Shown piece by piece: positions 22,311 through 33,011 of a DNA stretch of 64,000 nucleotides. The position numbers and the translations under genes are program-made. The stretch spans positions 662,342-726,341 of the forward strand of contig SIJG01000029.1 in assembly GCA_023374025.1 (NCBI GenBank), in the 5' to 3' direction. Every line of letters starts with the position of its first letter. The stretch's first letter is position 1. The notes beneath the pieces are model-generated. The model searched no databases and had not been told where the DNA came from. It worked only from the letters and a program-made list of their open reading frames with translations. This stretch comes from Heterodera schachtii. Lineage: Eukaryota > Nematoda > Chromadorea > Rhabditida > Heteroderidae.

Positions 22311-25300
22311 TCCTTCGCTGATTTCTCCCACCATTCCATGCGATTTGCTTCTTCTGCCGATGAACCGAATGAAAAAGTGTACTTTTGGCAAACACAATGC
22401 GCATATAATGCAGCATCGCGCGACCATTTTTTCATTCATTCATTCACTCATTTGTTCTTTCATTGTATTCAAATGGGTGGGCCAACCATTAAAAATTTGA
22501 GGGGGGGGGGAGAAAATGGACGAAGAAAACGACAAATGGACGGACCATCGGCCGCTGTTATTGGCGAGGTGAAATTGTTGGCCTACGGCGAGAAGAAAAG
22601 GGAAAGAAGCAAATTATGGTGGCGAATGCAAAATGAGTTTGGATGGGCTGAGAACCTTTGACCATCGGCGGGCGGAAAAGGTTAAATAAATGCACTCAAA
22701 GGCCGCGGGGGGGGGGGGGGGGAATTTGGGAATTGCGATTTAAAGTGCCTTCAACGCTTTGCCCTCCTCTCTCATCGCTCACTCATCACGGCAACGGCAC
22801 GGCATTCCCTTCCCCCCCCCCCCGGTGGAAATTTGAGAAGATCCCTTCCCGTCCTTCTCTTCCTGGCCCTATCCAAATTAAACTTAACCCAATGCTCATC
22901 AAATATGGCAATTCTCCCCCCCCCCCCCCCTCCTCTTCGTCGGGCACTTGCTTAATTTTTTTGGGCGCAAAACGACCGAAAATTTACTAATTTGTGCCAT
23001 AGAAATACAAGAAAAGTAATTTTTGTTAAAAATTGAGAGTGAATTCAGTAGAATAGTTCGTTCTTCTGCCCAAATATCCAAACCCAATTTGCCCCGAGGG
23101 GCGTCCGTTCTGTGGGTGGTCTTCTTTTTTCTTTTTTTTTGCTGCTGGACATTTCTCCCCCCCCCCCCTCCCTTTGTCATCTCATCATCATCATCTATTA
23201 GTACTTTTCTCCTTCTTTTGCCCATGTGCATTCGTCGGGAGTGGGGGGGGGGGGGGCGGGCGAAGGATGGGTCAGCGATAATTACCCCTGGCCCCTCCCC
23301 AAAACACACAAAATGATGGCAAATTGGAGGCGTAAATGGGAAGAAACAAAAGAAAGAAAACAGCAGGAAATAAAGTGCAAAAAACATCGATATGCAAAAC
23401 AGAAAAAGTAAGAGAAAAGAGAAGAAAGGAAAAGGAAAAGAGAGAAAGGAAAAATAATGACGAAAAGGAAAATAAAAAAAAAGCAAAAAAGAAAGAAGGG
23501 AAATAGAGAAAGGAAATGAGAGAAAAAATGGAAAAGTTAAAAGAAAAAAAGAGAGAAAGGGTAAGAGAAAAGGGAAAAGGGAACGAGAAAGGGGAAACAA
23601 AAAGGAAAAATAAAAAAAAGTAAAAAAGAAAAAGTAAAAAAGGAAAAATAGTCAAATGCGCAGAAATTCATTAATGGGATAATGATCATTGATCAATCTG
23701 AAAGAATCAAATGATTTCGATTGAATTTTAATTTTTAATCTGTAAAATTGTTAGGTATATATGTACATGTTCCAAACTTTTTAGCCTTTCCCTCCCCAGC
23801 AGCAGCAGGTGTCTCAAGTCTCAAATTGGTCCGATTGGTTTTTCAAAAAAGTCTCTCTCTCACCACAGTCCGATCACGGACCATACCCAAAACCTTAATT
23901 TCTATACAACATTCTCATTTATTTGTAAGGTCACCTAACATATTCACGGCATGGAAATGGTGGAATTTTGATCGAATTAGAACCCCAAATTGGGGAGGGA
24001 AGGGAAGGGAAAGGGAGGGGGGGGGGGAGGGAGAGAGTGATCGGTGGTGCGGAAAGGGGGGGGGGGAGAAAGGGAGGAAAAAAGAGAAAAAAGAGAGGAA
24101 AGAGAGGGAAAGAGAGGGAAAGAGAGGAAGGTCAACAAAATGCCACCACAAATGTTGAAGTACCTATTCACAAAAAAGGAATAAAAGCCAAAAACAAAGA
24201 TAAAATTTGACTCGTTAAAATGGGCAAATTGAAAAGGAAAGTTGCGTCGTCGGCGGAAGAAAGTGTTTTTCTTTGTTTTTGATCCTTTGATCATCCGTCC
24301 GTCCGCCCCCAACTGATCATCCCCCTTTTGTATGTCTCCCATTTGTCCCCCCCCCCCCCAAATTCCTACCCATTGTTTGTGTTGTTCGTTTCTTGCGCTC
24401 GCTGCTCCAAAGGACCAATGATTTCTTCTGTTTGCACTCGCTCAATCACTTTTTGTAGTCATTTTGTCAATACAAATGACCAATTTAATGTTTGATCAAT
24501 TTGCTAAAATAAATGAAAAGGTAAAAAACAAAAACAAAAATATAATTAGTGGTGCCATTGTTGTAGGATTTGTGCATGCTAATGCCTTTTTTTGCTGCTT
24601 TACCGCCATAACTATCCATCCATCAGCAAGAAATGAGTAATGAGGAGCTAATGGGAGAGGAGGGAAAGGGAAAGGGCAACGGACGGAGGGACAAAAGCAA
24701 AGGAAGAAGCAGTGGACAGCGGAAAGAGGACGGACGGGACTCTCGAGGGCATAACAAATGTCCGTCGCCGGAAGGGAGCGGCAGGGGCAAATAAATAATG
24801 ATGCCGCCCCCACCCCCTTCCCCCCCCCCCCTCCCCTTTCCCCCTCTCTCTCTCAGCCCCTCCCTCTCTCTCTTCTCTCTGTCTCATCCAATCTCTGCCT
24901 CTTTCCCCCCTCTCATCCAAAATCTCACTTCTGCTGTTGGTTGTCCGTATTATTTATTGACTATTAATTTGGCTCCCGAGAAGTGACATTGCCATAATTC
25001 ACTCGAGAGCGCCCTTTCATTTAATTTATTTCTGTAGTTTTTGAACGTAACAAATACATATTGGGTGCCGATTGATTGAGCATATAAAAAACAGTTCATA
25101 GTAAAAACAAAAAATTTTATTATTTTATTTAAAAAATTTCGTCGTTGCATATTCTCCAGATCAATTAAAAAAATACATGGAAAAATTAATTGAAATTGTC
25201 AAAATTTGCAATAAAATATCATTTCTTATGCGAGCAGCTGGCATAATTTGGAAGGACTGTGGTGATGCAAAAGTGCGAGTGGCAAAGTTGCAATTCGGCG

Positions 25301-25909
25301 AATGGGCGAGGAATGGTGGCACTCCCGCGCCACCACCCAACGACCGACCGACCCATTCATTCATTCACTCATCCGCGGCAGTAAGCCACTCAATTGGATT
25401 TGCACCCTCTGACGATGATTGACACTGACAAGCGCAATTTTGAGACAAACGCAGAAAAAGGAAGACCGAAATCGAAGCATAATATAATTGAAGTTGCCTT
25501 GAATATTCCATTTTAACGCAATGCTTCGAAATGATCCAATAGCATTGTTCAGCAACAAAATTCAATGAGTGCGTTTAAATTGATAATTTTTTTGATCAAT
25601 GATCATTAAAATTTGTAGAATTCATTTTAAATTCGAGGCATTTGGCCTTTTGTTCACAAATTAAATTCTTTTTTCTTTCTGTTTTTATTCCCCTTCTCCT
25701 TTTTAATGATTTCTTTTTTAACTTTAAAATTTTTTTATTTCCCGACAAAAAACTTCAAATAAAATGATTTTATTTGAAATTCTAAAATATTTGAATGTAT
25801 TTGGCTGGTCCTTTACACCTTAAACCCCGTCTCATTCGGTTATTTGTTTTTAAATTCAAGCTTATTTACGCTCATTCCTTAAAAAAATTATTTTAGTTGA
25901 ATTGCTTCG

Positions 25910-26240
25910 ATGAATCCTAACGAAAATCTCAATGAATTTGTAAGTTTAAAGAACTTAACATTTTCAAACATATGTTGTTTAGAATGGATTTTATTATGAA
26001 GTTATCAAACAAGTTTTGAGCAATGTCAAAGATGCGTTTATGGACGATGGCGCGGACAGCGAGGCGCTGAGTCAGCTTAAATTGGTTAATGACTGGCTAA
26101 TAAATTTGAATATTTTAACTCTGTTCCAGAGATGGGAGCATAAACTCAAAAGTTCTGAAATGATTGGACGTCAGCGTATTATTACATACAAAAAAACTCC
26201 AAACGAAAGGCCGGTGGTCGTGGTGATTAGACATGAATAG
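25910..26240 (+). CDS. TFIIA large-subunit alpha-domain protein, short form
   Basis: Exons 25910-25939, 25983-26084 and 26130-26240 give an 80-residue protein. Residues about 12-55 (YYEVIKQVLSNVKDAFMDDG, then QLKLRWEHKLKSS) match the N-terminal helical domain of the TFIIA large subunit (human pattern YRSVIEDVINDVRDIFLDDG ... LWENKL). The acidic linker and C-terminal beta domain that normally follow are absent: the frame ends about 25 residues after the domain, at PVVVVIRHE. The second intron is only 45 nt and happens to be in frame. TTTTAG about 15 bp before the ATG could be a trans-splice acceptor. It sits 165 bp upstream of the RCL1 gene on the same strand. It could be a divergent paralogue or a truncated regulator of TFIIA assembly; the missing half could instead be an undetected distant exon. 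Confidence 0.72.
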
Positions 26241-26405
26241 TTGAGCGAATTATGCAATATTTTTGAGTTCAGAAATTGTATAAAAATTTATCGGCTCATT
26301 GCACACATTGAAATTTAAATCTGATGACTTTATGTATTAAACGAATGTTTACTTCTTAAATTTATTTTTTTTTGCATAATTATTTTCCTATGTTAAGTCA
26401 CCGCA

Positions 26406-28629
26406 ATGGGCGTACACAATGAATTACAATTGGAAGGATGCAATTTTTTGAGACAGCACATTGTTTTTTCACTACTAAGTGGCAGGACAATCACAATTAC
26501 AAAGATTCGGTCTTACGACGACAATCCGGGACTGAAGGGTAACAAATTTATTTGGAAAATTCGTTGTCATGATAATTCGAAATAAAGATTTTATTTAAAA
26601 CTTTTTTTCTAAACCAAAAGGAGTTTTTTTTTTGGTACTTGTTAATTATCTATCAGATTTTCAAAAAAAAATTCAACTTTTTCAAAATAAACTTCTCTTT
26701 TCGGGTTTTCAGAGTCGGAAAAACCGATATCTCGAGAAAAAAAGTTTTCATTTTTTTGAAAGTCTGAAGGCAGATTATTAATGAGAACCTTTTTTGCTAA
26801 TAAAAAAGAATTTTAAAAAATTGAGAATTTTTCATTTTTCTAGGACAAAATTTATTTTAAATCTTTTTAAAAAACAGTTATTTTAATAAAAGTTGGGACA
26901 AGTTGCCCCGATAATCCTTTGATTTCTTAAGAATTTGAGCGCATTTTTCTTTCCATGATCAAAACATTGACGAATGGAACGGAGCTCAAACTTAGTAAAA
27001 ACGGTCAGTCCTTTGGTTTTTGTCTTAATAGTTTGGCTATGCCATCCATTTGACAGGTACGGAACTCAGTTTTCGGCCTGGTCTAATTCATGGAGGAGAA
27101 TTGGAGTTCGACTGTGGGGTTCAACGTTGTATCAGTTACTTTTTGGAGCCTCTCATTCTCATGGCGCCTTTTTGCAAAAAACCTTTGAATGTGAATCTGA
27201 CCGGTGTTACAAATTCCGTCGATGAACTCAGCATCGACGCCATTCGGGCTACTTGGCTCCCGGTCTTTTCCCGCTTTGTTCTTGCCGACCAATGCGCTGA
27301 AATAAAAGTGCATAAAACTTTATTTATTGAGTTTTTTTTTTATATTTTAAGATCAAAGCCAGAGGTTTCAGGCCGAGTGGCGGTGGTTCAGTGACTTTCT
27401 CCAGTCCCATCAAAAGGAATTTGCGTGCTGTGCAATGCATTAAGCCAGGAAAAGTTTGCAAGATCAGAGGTCTCGCTTACGTATGCAAAGTGACGCCATC
27501 AATCGCATCTCGAATGGTAATTACGCCGTAATTTTATGCTATTTCTTTCTTTTTTCAGATTGACGGAGCTAAAAAGATGCTTCACGGAAACATTTCTGAC
27601 ATTTACATTACGATTGACCAGAGGAAGGGCCCCCAGGGCGGACTGTCCGTTTTTATTTTATTTTAATTTTACAAATATATATTCGTTTTAAAGATCTCCC
27701 GGCTTTGGGATCTTCTTGACGGCTGAAACCACCGAAGGCGTCTTTTTCCATGGAGAAGCGATGTCGCGCCCTAAGGGCCAAAACGAAGACCAAACAGTGC
27801 CGGAAGAAATTGGCGAACAGGCGGCGAGACGTTTGCTGGATGAAATTCATATGGTAAGTGCTTTCTCTTATCATGGGTTCGAACTGTTCATTTTTACACT
27901 TATATATCTTGTTTTTTTTTCTAATCATTCCAAAGAGGTCAACAAAAACCTATACCGCTACCTTTTCCCGGAATTTTTTTAATATTTTTAAAATTATTTT
28001 TCTCTCGATTTTCTGATTTTTAAATATTTATTTACTAATCAGGACGGGACCGCTCCTTTCTTCCCTACCGTTTTCCGCTCCCTTGGAAAAGTATTTTTTA
28101 ATTTTTATGAAAATTTTTGAGTCAAAAAAGTCGACTAGGTTTTTTTGTTTTCATCTGGTCAGAATCCGAATTTTCAAAATTATGTTATATTCGTGATTAA
28201 GGAGAGGCCTTGAAAAGCTACTGACATATGGAATCTAGATTATGCCCTTAAAACGGAAAAATATTGAATTATTGTGTGATAAGAAATAAAGCTTTAGGGA
28301 GGCTGTGCTGATTCGTCCTGTCAATCTTTGGCCGCCACTTTCATGACTCTCTGCGACAGAGATGTTTCGAAGTTTCTCCTTGGTCCACTCACAATTAACA
28401 GGTGCATTTTTCAATTCTTTTTGTCTTTTTTTAATTCGTTTTTAGCGTACACACCCTTCGAAATTTGCAAATGTTTTTCGAGCAAATGTTTAAATTGGAG
28501 GAATGGTGGAAGGTTATGAAAGAAATCGTCGGAAAAGGCGGAAATGCGATGAAAAACGGAAGTGAGGACAAATGTTTGATGACCTGTGTTGGGGTTGGTT
28601 TCTTCAACATCAACAAAGACCAACTCTAA
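26406..28629 (+). CDS. rcl1: RNA 3'-phosphate cyclase-like protein RCL1
   Basis: Nucleolar protein of the small-subunit processome, needed for pre-18S rRNA processing; it belongs to the RNA terminal phosphate cyclase fold but without cyclase activity in studied members. Exons: 26406-26538, 26932-27003, 27057-27307, 27352-27516, 27559-27644, 27694-27853, 28298-28401 and 28446-28629. Matching blocks include GCNFLRQHIVFSLLSGR, SYDDNPGLK, FRPSGGGSVTFSSPIKR, SPGFGIFLTAETTEG and MTLCDRDVSKFLLGPL, ending in CLMTCVGVGFFNINKDQL, the same C-terminus as human RCL1. The length (about 384 residues) fits the family. It is the second gene of a four-gene codirectional run. The 444-bp intron 27854-28297 contains a degenerate copy of the 1.25-kb MITE family. 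Confidence 0.93.
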
Positions 28630-28772
28630 TTGTTCTTCTTTTTTTTTGTTAATTTTATATTTGTTTTATTTATTGTAATAAGACTGACCGATTGAATTCG
28701 GCAAAAAATACATTTCTTATTTTAAAATGAATTAATTAATGGTTAATTGGAAAACAATCGGAAAGTGATGAA

Positions 28773-29289
28773 ATGACTGAAGAAGGTGCAAATACGACAT
28801 TTACGGCTGCTTTGATTGTCGATGGACGTGCTGACAATCAGTTGGAGCAAAAGAAACCCAGCCAATTGCATTCCCTCCCATTTTCCATGGATTTTAATGG
28901 GCCGGCATTGGTCTCCAAATTCTTCCAGACTGAGGATGGCGCTAATGGGCTCAAAGCAGCACTGTTCCGAGGACATTTGCTTCTGGGCAAAACGGTCAGA
29001 GCGCCGGAGGGTTTTGCGTTTTATGCAGTCAAAGAGAGTGAACATTCACAATCAGAAGAGGGAGGTGAGGAGCAACAGTTGAAAAGGACGGGGTTTTTCT
29101 TAGAATTGGAAAGTGGCAGCAAAGGAAAACATTCTCATTAATATTTCCATAGAGATGAGGACGTACAATGTTGTGGACTCTGTTCCGTCGATGGATGTTT
29201 GGGAGTACGACGAACCACCGGAAAGTCGTAAGAAATGCTTGCAGAATGCATTGGTTGCTCTGCAAATTGCGAATGATCTCGCCAGCTGA
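28773..29289 (+). CDS. rnaseh2c: ribonuclease H2 subunit C-like protein
   Basis: Non-catalytic subunit of RNase H2, which removes ribonucleotides and RNA/DNA hybrids. Exon 1 (28773-29064) encodes blocks typical of RNASEH2C: LHSLPFSMDFNGPALVSKFF aligns with the human segment [20 protein letters not shown], then LKAALFRGHLLLGKTVRAPE aligns with the FRGR...G..V.VP..L pattern. Exon 2 most likely starts at 29120 after GGCAG and runs to the TGA at 29287-29289 (MRTYNVVDSVPSMDVWEYDE, then a helical end KCLQNALVALQIANDLAS). The exact junction is uncertain because another AG acceptor at 29102-29103 would end the frame after 12 residues. It lies 144 bp after RCL1 and 130 bp before torsin on the same strand. 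Confidence 0.8.
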
Positions 29290-29419
29290 ATTGTTGTTAA
29301 GTTTGTATAAATTTTCTCCAATGACTTTTCTCCCAACTTTTGTTTGTTTTTCTATCCGATTTGTTTACTTTTTGAATTTCCACTCTCTTTTTAATAATTG
29401 TTTTGATTTTGCTCCTCCG

Positions 29420-30970
29420 ATGGGTCCCTTCTCTTTGCTTCCGTTCGTCTCCCTTTTTCTCTCTGCCGTCCTTTTCGTTCCGTCCGCCGTTTCCGAATTG
29501 GTCTCTCTTACGGTGGGTGTCAGTGCCTTCAGTGCGTTGGGCCTTTTCATCGGCGATTTTGGCGGACTTTACACACTCACCAAATGCAAATGTGCGTTTT
29601 CGGGAAATGGCATTGCCATTCATTCCAAAGTGTTCATCGTCCTATTTTTCAGTTTACGAATGCTGTGATGCGCCGTGGATAAACCGGGACATCGCAATGA
29701 GTACGCCACTCATTGAAGGTTTTTTTTTGCAATAAATTGCTAAATTAGGACTCGAGCCCGACGTGGATGAGCGTCTGTACGGGCAACACATTGCACAGAA
29801 TACGGTGGTCAGGGCGTTGAAGGCCCATTTGGCCAAGTCGTGAGTTTGTCCGATGTTTCTCATCTAATATTTTGCCATTTCATGAACCCAAACAAAGCAT
29901 TGGTGATGTCCTTTCACGGCTGGACCGGGTCGGGCAAAAATTATTTGGCCAAAATGATCGCCAAAGCCATTTACAAGAAGGAAATGCGCAGCCAATTCGT
30001 CCACCAATTCGTTGCCACTCATCACTTCCCAAATGCAGACGAAGTCGACAAATACAAAGTGTGATCAGGCGAAAAATGGAACATTTTATTGGATTAGGCA
30101 CTTTTTGACAAATAACAAATCAACAAAAATTCAGTTTATGGTTTTTGACATTTTAAGGGCCAACTTCGTACTTGGATACGGACAAATTTGACGAATTGCG
30201 AACGGTCGCTTTTCATATTCGACGAAATGGACAAAATGCCAATGCAAGTGTTGGATGCAATTGTGCCGTTCATTGACTTTTACGACCATTTGAACGGTAT
30301 CGACTCGCGCAAAAGCATTTTCCTTTTTCTGAGGTAACATAGTTATTCGAAGTTTATCAATTGCTCATTTTCAATTAGGGATTTTTGAGTTTAATTTTTT
30401 CAAATTTTTAAGTAACGGCGGAGCCAATTCGATTGCACAACGAACGTTGGAATATTACAACAGAGGAAAGCCCAGGGAAGAGATCACCTTCCGAGAAATG
30501 GAGGAGATCATTCAGATCAGTGCATATAACGAAGGTCCGATTTGAAATAAATTATCGGCTTTTTGTTATATTCACACATTTAAAAACATTTTGCAGGCGA
30601 TGGTGGACTTAAATCGAGTCGCCTTATCAACAAACACCTAATTGATTATTTTGTGCCTTTTTTGCCGCTCGAGAGAAGACACGTCACAATGTGTTTCAAA
30701 GACTATTTGCGTTCACTGAACGTAAATTACACGCCGGAACAGCTCGAACGACTTACCGACTCAATTTCGGTAATTGTTTTGAGAAGTGGAAACTCATCAT
30801 TTTTATTTGATTTATTTCGTCCTGATTATTCTATTTTTTAGTTTTTTCCACGTGAAGCACCAATTTATGCTTCTGCTGGCTGCAAGCAAGTCGTTCAGAG
30901 GACCGATTTCATATTGGAGGACTTGATAAGGGAATCTCGGATGATTAATAACTTCAGTGACGAACTTTGA
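29420..30970 (+). CDS. torsin-family AAA+ ATPase
   Basis: ER-lumen/nuclear-envelope AAA+ ATPase of the torsin family (C. elegans OOC-5/TOR type). Exons: 29420-29591 (signal peptide MGPFSLLPFVSLFLSAVLF), 29653-29700, 29749-29839, about 29884-30058, 30158-30333, 30413-30534, 30597-30769 and 30842-30970. Walker A is the torsin-type GWTGSGKN and Walker B is FIFDEMDKM. Other family signatures are YGQHIAQ, VATHHFP, DYFVPFLPLERRHV and a C-terminal Cys in SAGCKQVVQRTDF. At the junction after 29839 the coding frame resumes at about 29884 (SNPNKALVMSFHGW), but no AG acceptor precedes it; the intron would end in CAT. The gene is either spliced non-canonically there, carries a mutated acceptor, or contains a sequence error. 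It is the last gene of the codirectional run. Confidence 0.92.
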
Positions 30971-31283
30971 CACATCTCTTTCAAACTAATATTGCTTTGT
31001 TTGTATTTCAACGGGTCGAAAAAAAAATTTTTTTCTTTGAGTTTTCTATTTTATTAAAGAGAAAAATTAGAACTTAATAAATTCATAGGATGAAACTCAA
31101 CTCGTTTTTTTTATCATTATACATATTTGTGTAAGACTGCAAAAAAAACGAAAAGTTAGTCGATTCATTATGTAAAAATGAGGGGACAAAAACGAGCTGG
31201 GTTTTTAGGTAATTCATTAAAATATAAAATATGGGATCAAAAATGGTTATGGGTTTTCATTAAACAAAAATTTGATTTCGCGT
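30971..31283. other. intergenic gap between convergent genes
   Basis: AT-rich spacer between the torsin stop and the stop of the convergent NADAR gene, presumably the two 3' UTRs. No further gene was seen. Confidence 0.6.
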
Positions 31284-32659
31284 TCATGAGTTCGAGTCGA
31301 CCATCATCGAATCCGACGAGGCGGTCGCCTGTGGTCCGTTGGTGCCGAGAGAAATCGAACTAAATGACATGGCAATGCCATCCAATTGACCCTTGTTGAT
31401 CTGAAGAAACATAAACTAATTGCAAATATTGGGAAGGGACCTTATCACGCAGAATCATGTAAATGGCACCGAGAACATTCCTTCCCTGTAAACAAATAAA
31501 AGGATAACATAACCCAAACCAATGAAAATGTTCGAAAGTGTTTCACCTTGGCAATTAGCGGCACATATTTCACATTGTCCGCAGTGAGGGGAAATTCCAT
31601 TGGATACTAACAAAATAATTATATAAAATACTGCAAATCAGCATAAGTCCACCTTCAGCGAGACTTTGTTCTGCTCCATCCCCCCGCACCAATCGTTCAC
31701 ATATTTCGCCGGAACGCCCGCCCCGAAAAAGTCGTCGCCGTTGTAACTGTGCACAATCAGTTTGTCCGCTGTGCTGGTGATCGAATTGCGCAAGTCGTAG
31801 CACTGGCGGACCTTCTCGAGAAGAGCCTTCTGAAAAGGAAAACGACACAAAATGGTCAATTTGCCATTTTTGCCCAATGTCAGTCACCTGAATGACCTCA
31901 ACGCCCCTCCCGGTGCGCCATTTGTCAATTTCCTGCCGTTTGACCTTAACAATTGTTTCTTTAAGTACTTTCAATGTTTTAATTATCACATTGGCCTGTC
32001 GCAACAATTCCTTGGCCAATGCGCTGTAATTCCGCGTCGATCCGTCCGTGAATTTGGCCGATTCGATCCCAGTCAAATCCTTCACTTTGTTCATTTGGTA
32101 GAACTGGTCGACACTTTTGTAAGTGACGCCGTCGACAATAAAATCGAACTGAAGTTATAAAGTCCCAAAGAACAATAGCTGCAGAATGAGTTACGCGATG
32201 TTGGAGAGTAAAAAGACTCTGATAGCCATGGAAATTGAAAACGCCATTTGAAGACAAAACAATTTCCTTGTGCTCAATCGAATCGGGAATTGGAGTGTAC
32301 TGGAAATGTTGCTATAAAAGAAACAAATGTGAATTACCGGATAATTATTCTGACGACGAACACCGAATGATTTCACGGCTTTGGGTCGACCTATTAATCG
32401 CGTGCAAATTCGCTTTTTCCCTCAATGTTTTTTTACCCCTCATCATTGACTGTCTACCAAAGCTACGGACACCATTTCCGCGTCCATTTGTTTTGTTTTT
32501 GCTGTAGGGACGCTCCATAAGCGGTTCATCGCCTTTACTGTGTGACATTGAAGCGAAGTCTTGGTACGGATTGACAAAGGCGTGCTGCCCAAGTCTTTCC
32601 CATGCCGCTGCTCCTCTTATTGCCACGCCTTTGTATTCAGCAAAATTTTGATAGTTCAT
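31284..32659 (-). CDS. NADAR-domain protein
   Basis: Exons reading leftwards: 32659-32458, 32420-32338, 32311-32195, 32148-31888, 31829-31653, 31606-31547, 31485-31441 and 31400-31284, all phase-consistent. The N-terminal ~95 residues are basic, with no recognised domain. The NADAR/YbiA-type fold follows: FDFIVDGVTYKSVDQFYQMN (the ..I.G..Y.SVEQ.YQ motif), IDKWRTGRGVEVIQKALLEK (the W...R.......AL..K motif), STADKLIVHSYNGDDFFGAG and the terminal GRNVLGAIYMILRD (G.N.LG..LM..R motif). Family members act as N-glycosidases on ADP-ribosylated or riboflavin-pathway substrates; the substrate here is unknown. Intron 32421-32457 is only 37 nt. It is convergent with torsin and divergent from the STC-1 gene. 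Confidence 0.82.
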
Positions 32660-33011
32660 CTCAGTGGGGCGGTGGTCAAAAATGAGTGGGGCTGTTAAAT
32701 AAAACGGTTAGGTAGAATAACACAGCGTTTCAAAGCCGTTTAAATTTGATTTGGCTAAAAAACGTGGGCTTAAAATAAAAGTACCCCAAAATGAGAAATG
32801 TCTTTTTCTCTGCGCTCTCTATTTATTGGTTCATCTCTCATTTTTTTAAGATGGTGTGTGAATGTACTCAGTGATTTTGCTGGCTAGATTGCCCAGCTCA
32901 GGTCAATTTATCTGTCTGTACATATTCAATCGTCTTTCGCGCTTCCACAATATTCTAACAATAATAAGGCACAAAACATCGACAAACCCAACCAATCAGT
33001 CATTTCATCAG

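Larger units (their letters stand above)
16960..25909. other. 9-kb gene-poor, low-complexity block
   Basis: No supportable gene. It probably holds the undetected first exon(s) and first intron(s) of the CAM-1 gene plus intergenic DNA. It contains many runs of ten or more G or C (e.g. near 17280, 18422, 19413, 20274, 20943, 21651, 21805, 22697, 22917, 23245) and poly-A/G-rich stretches (about 23330-23650). Open frames here are Pro-, Ser- or Arg-rich and follow the base bias. Confidence 0.55.

Noticed and set aside
22101..22439. Regularly spaced repeats as a possible CRISPR-like array
   Set aside because: A 57-bp head-to-tail tandem repeat without unique spacers in a eukaryotic genome.
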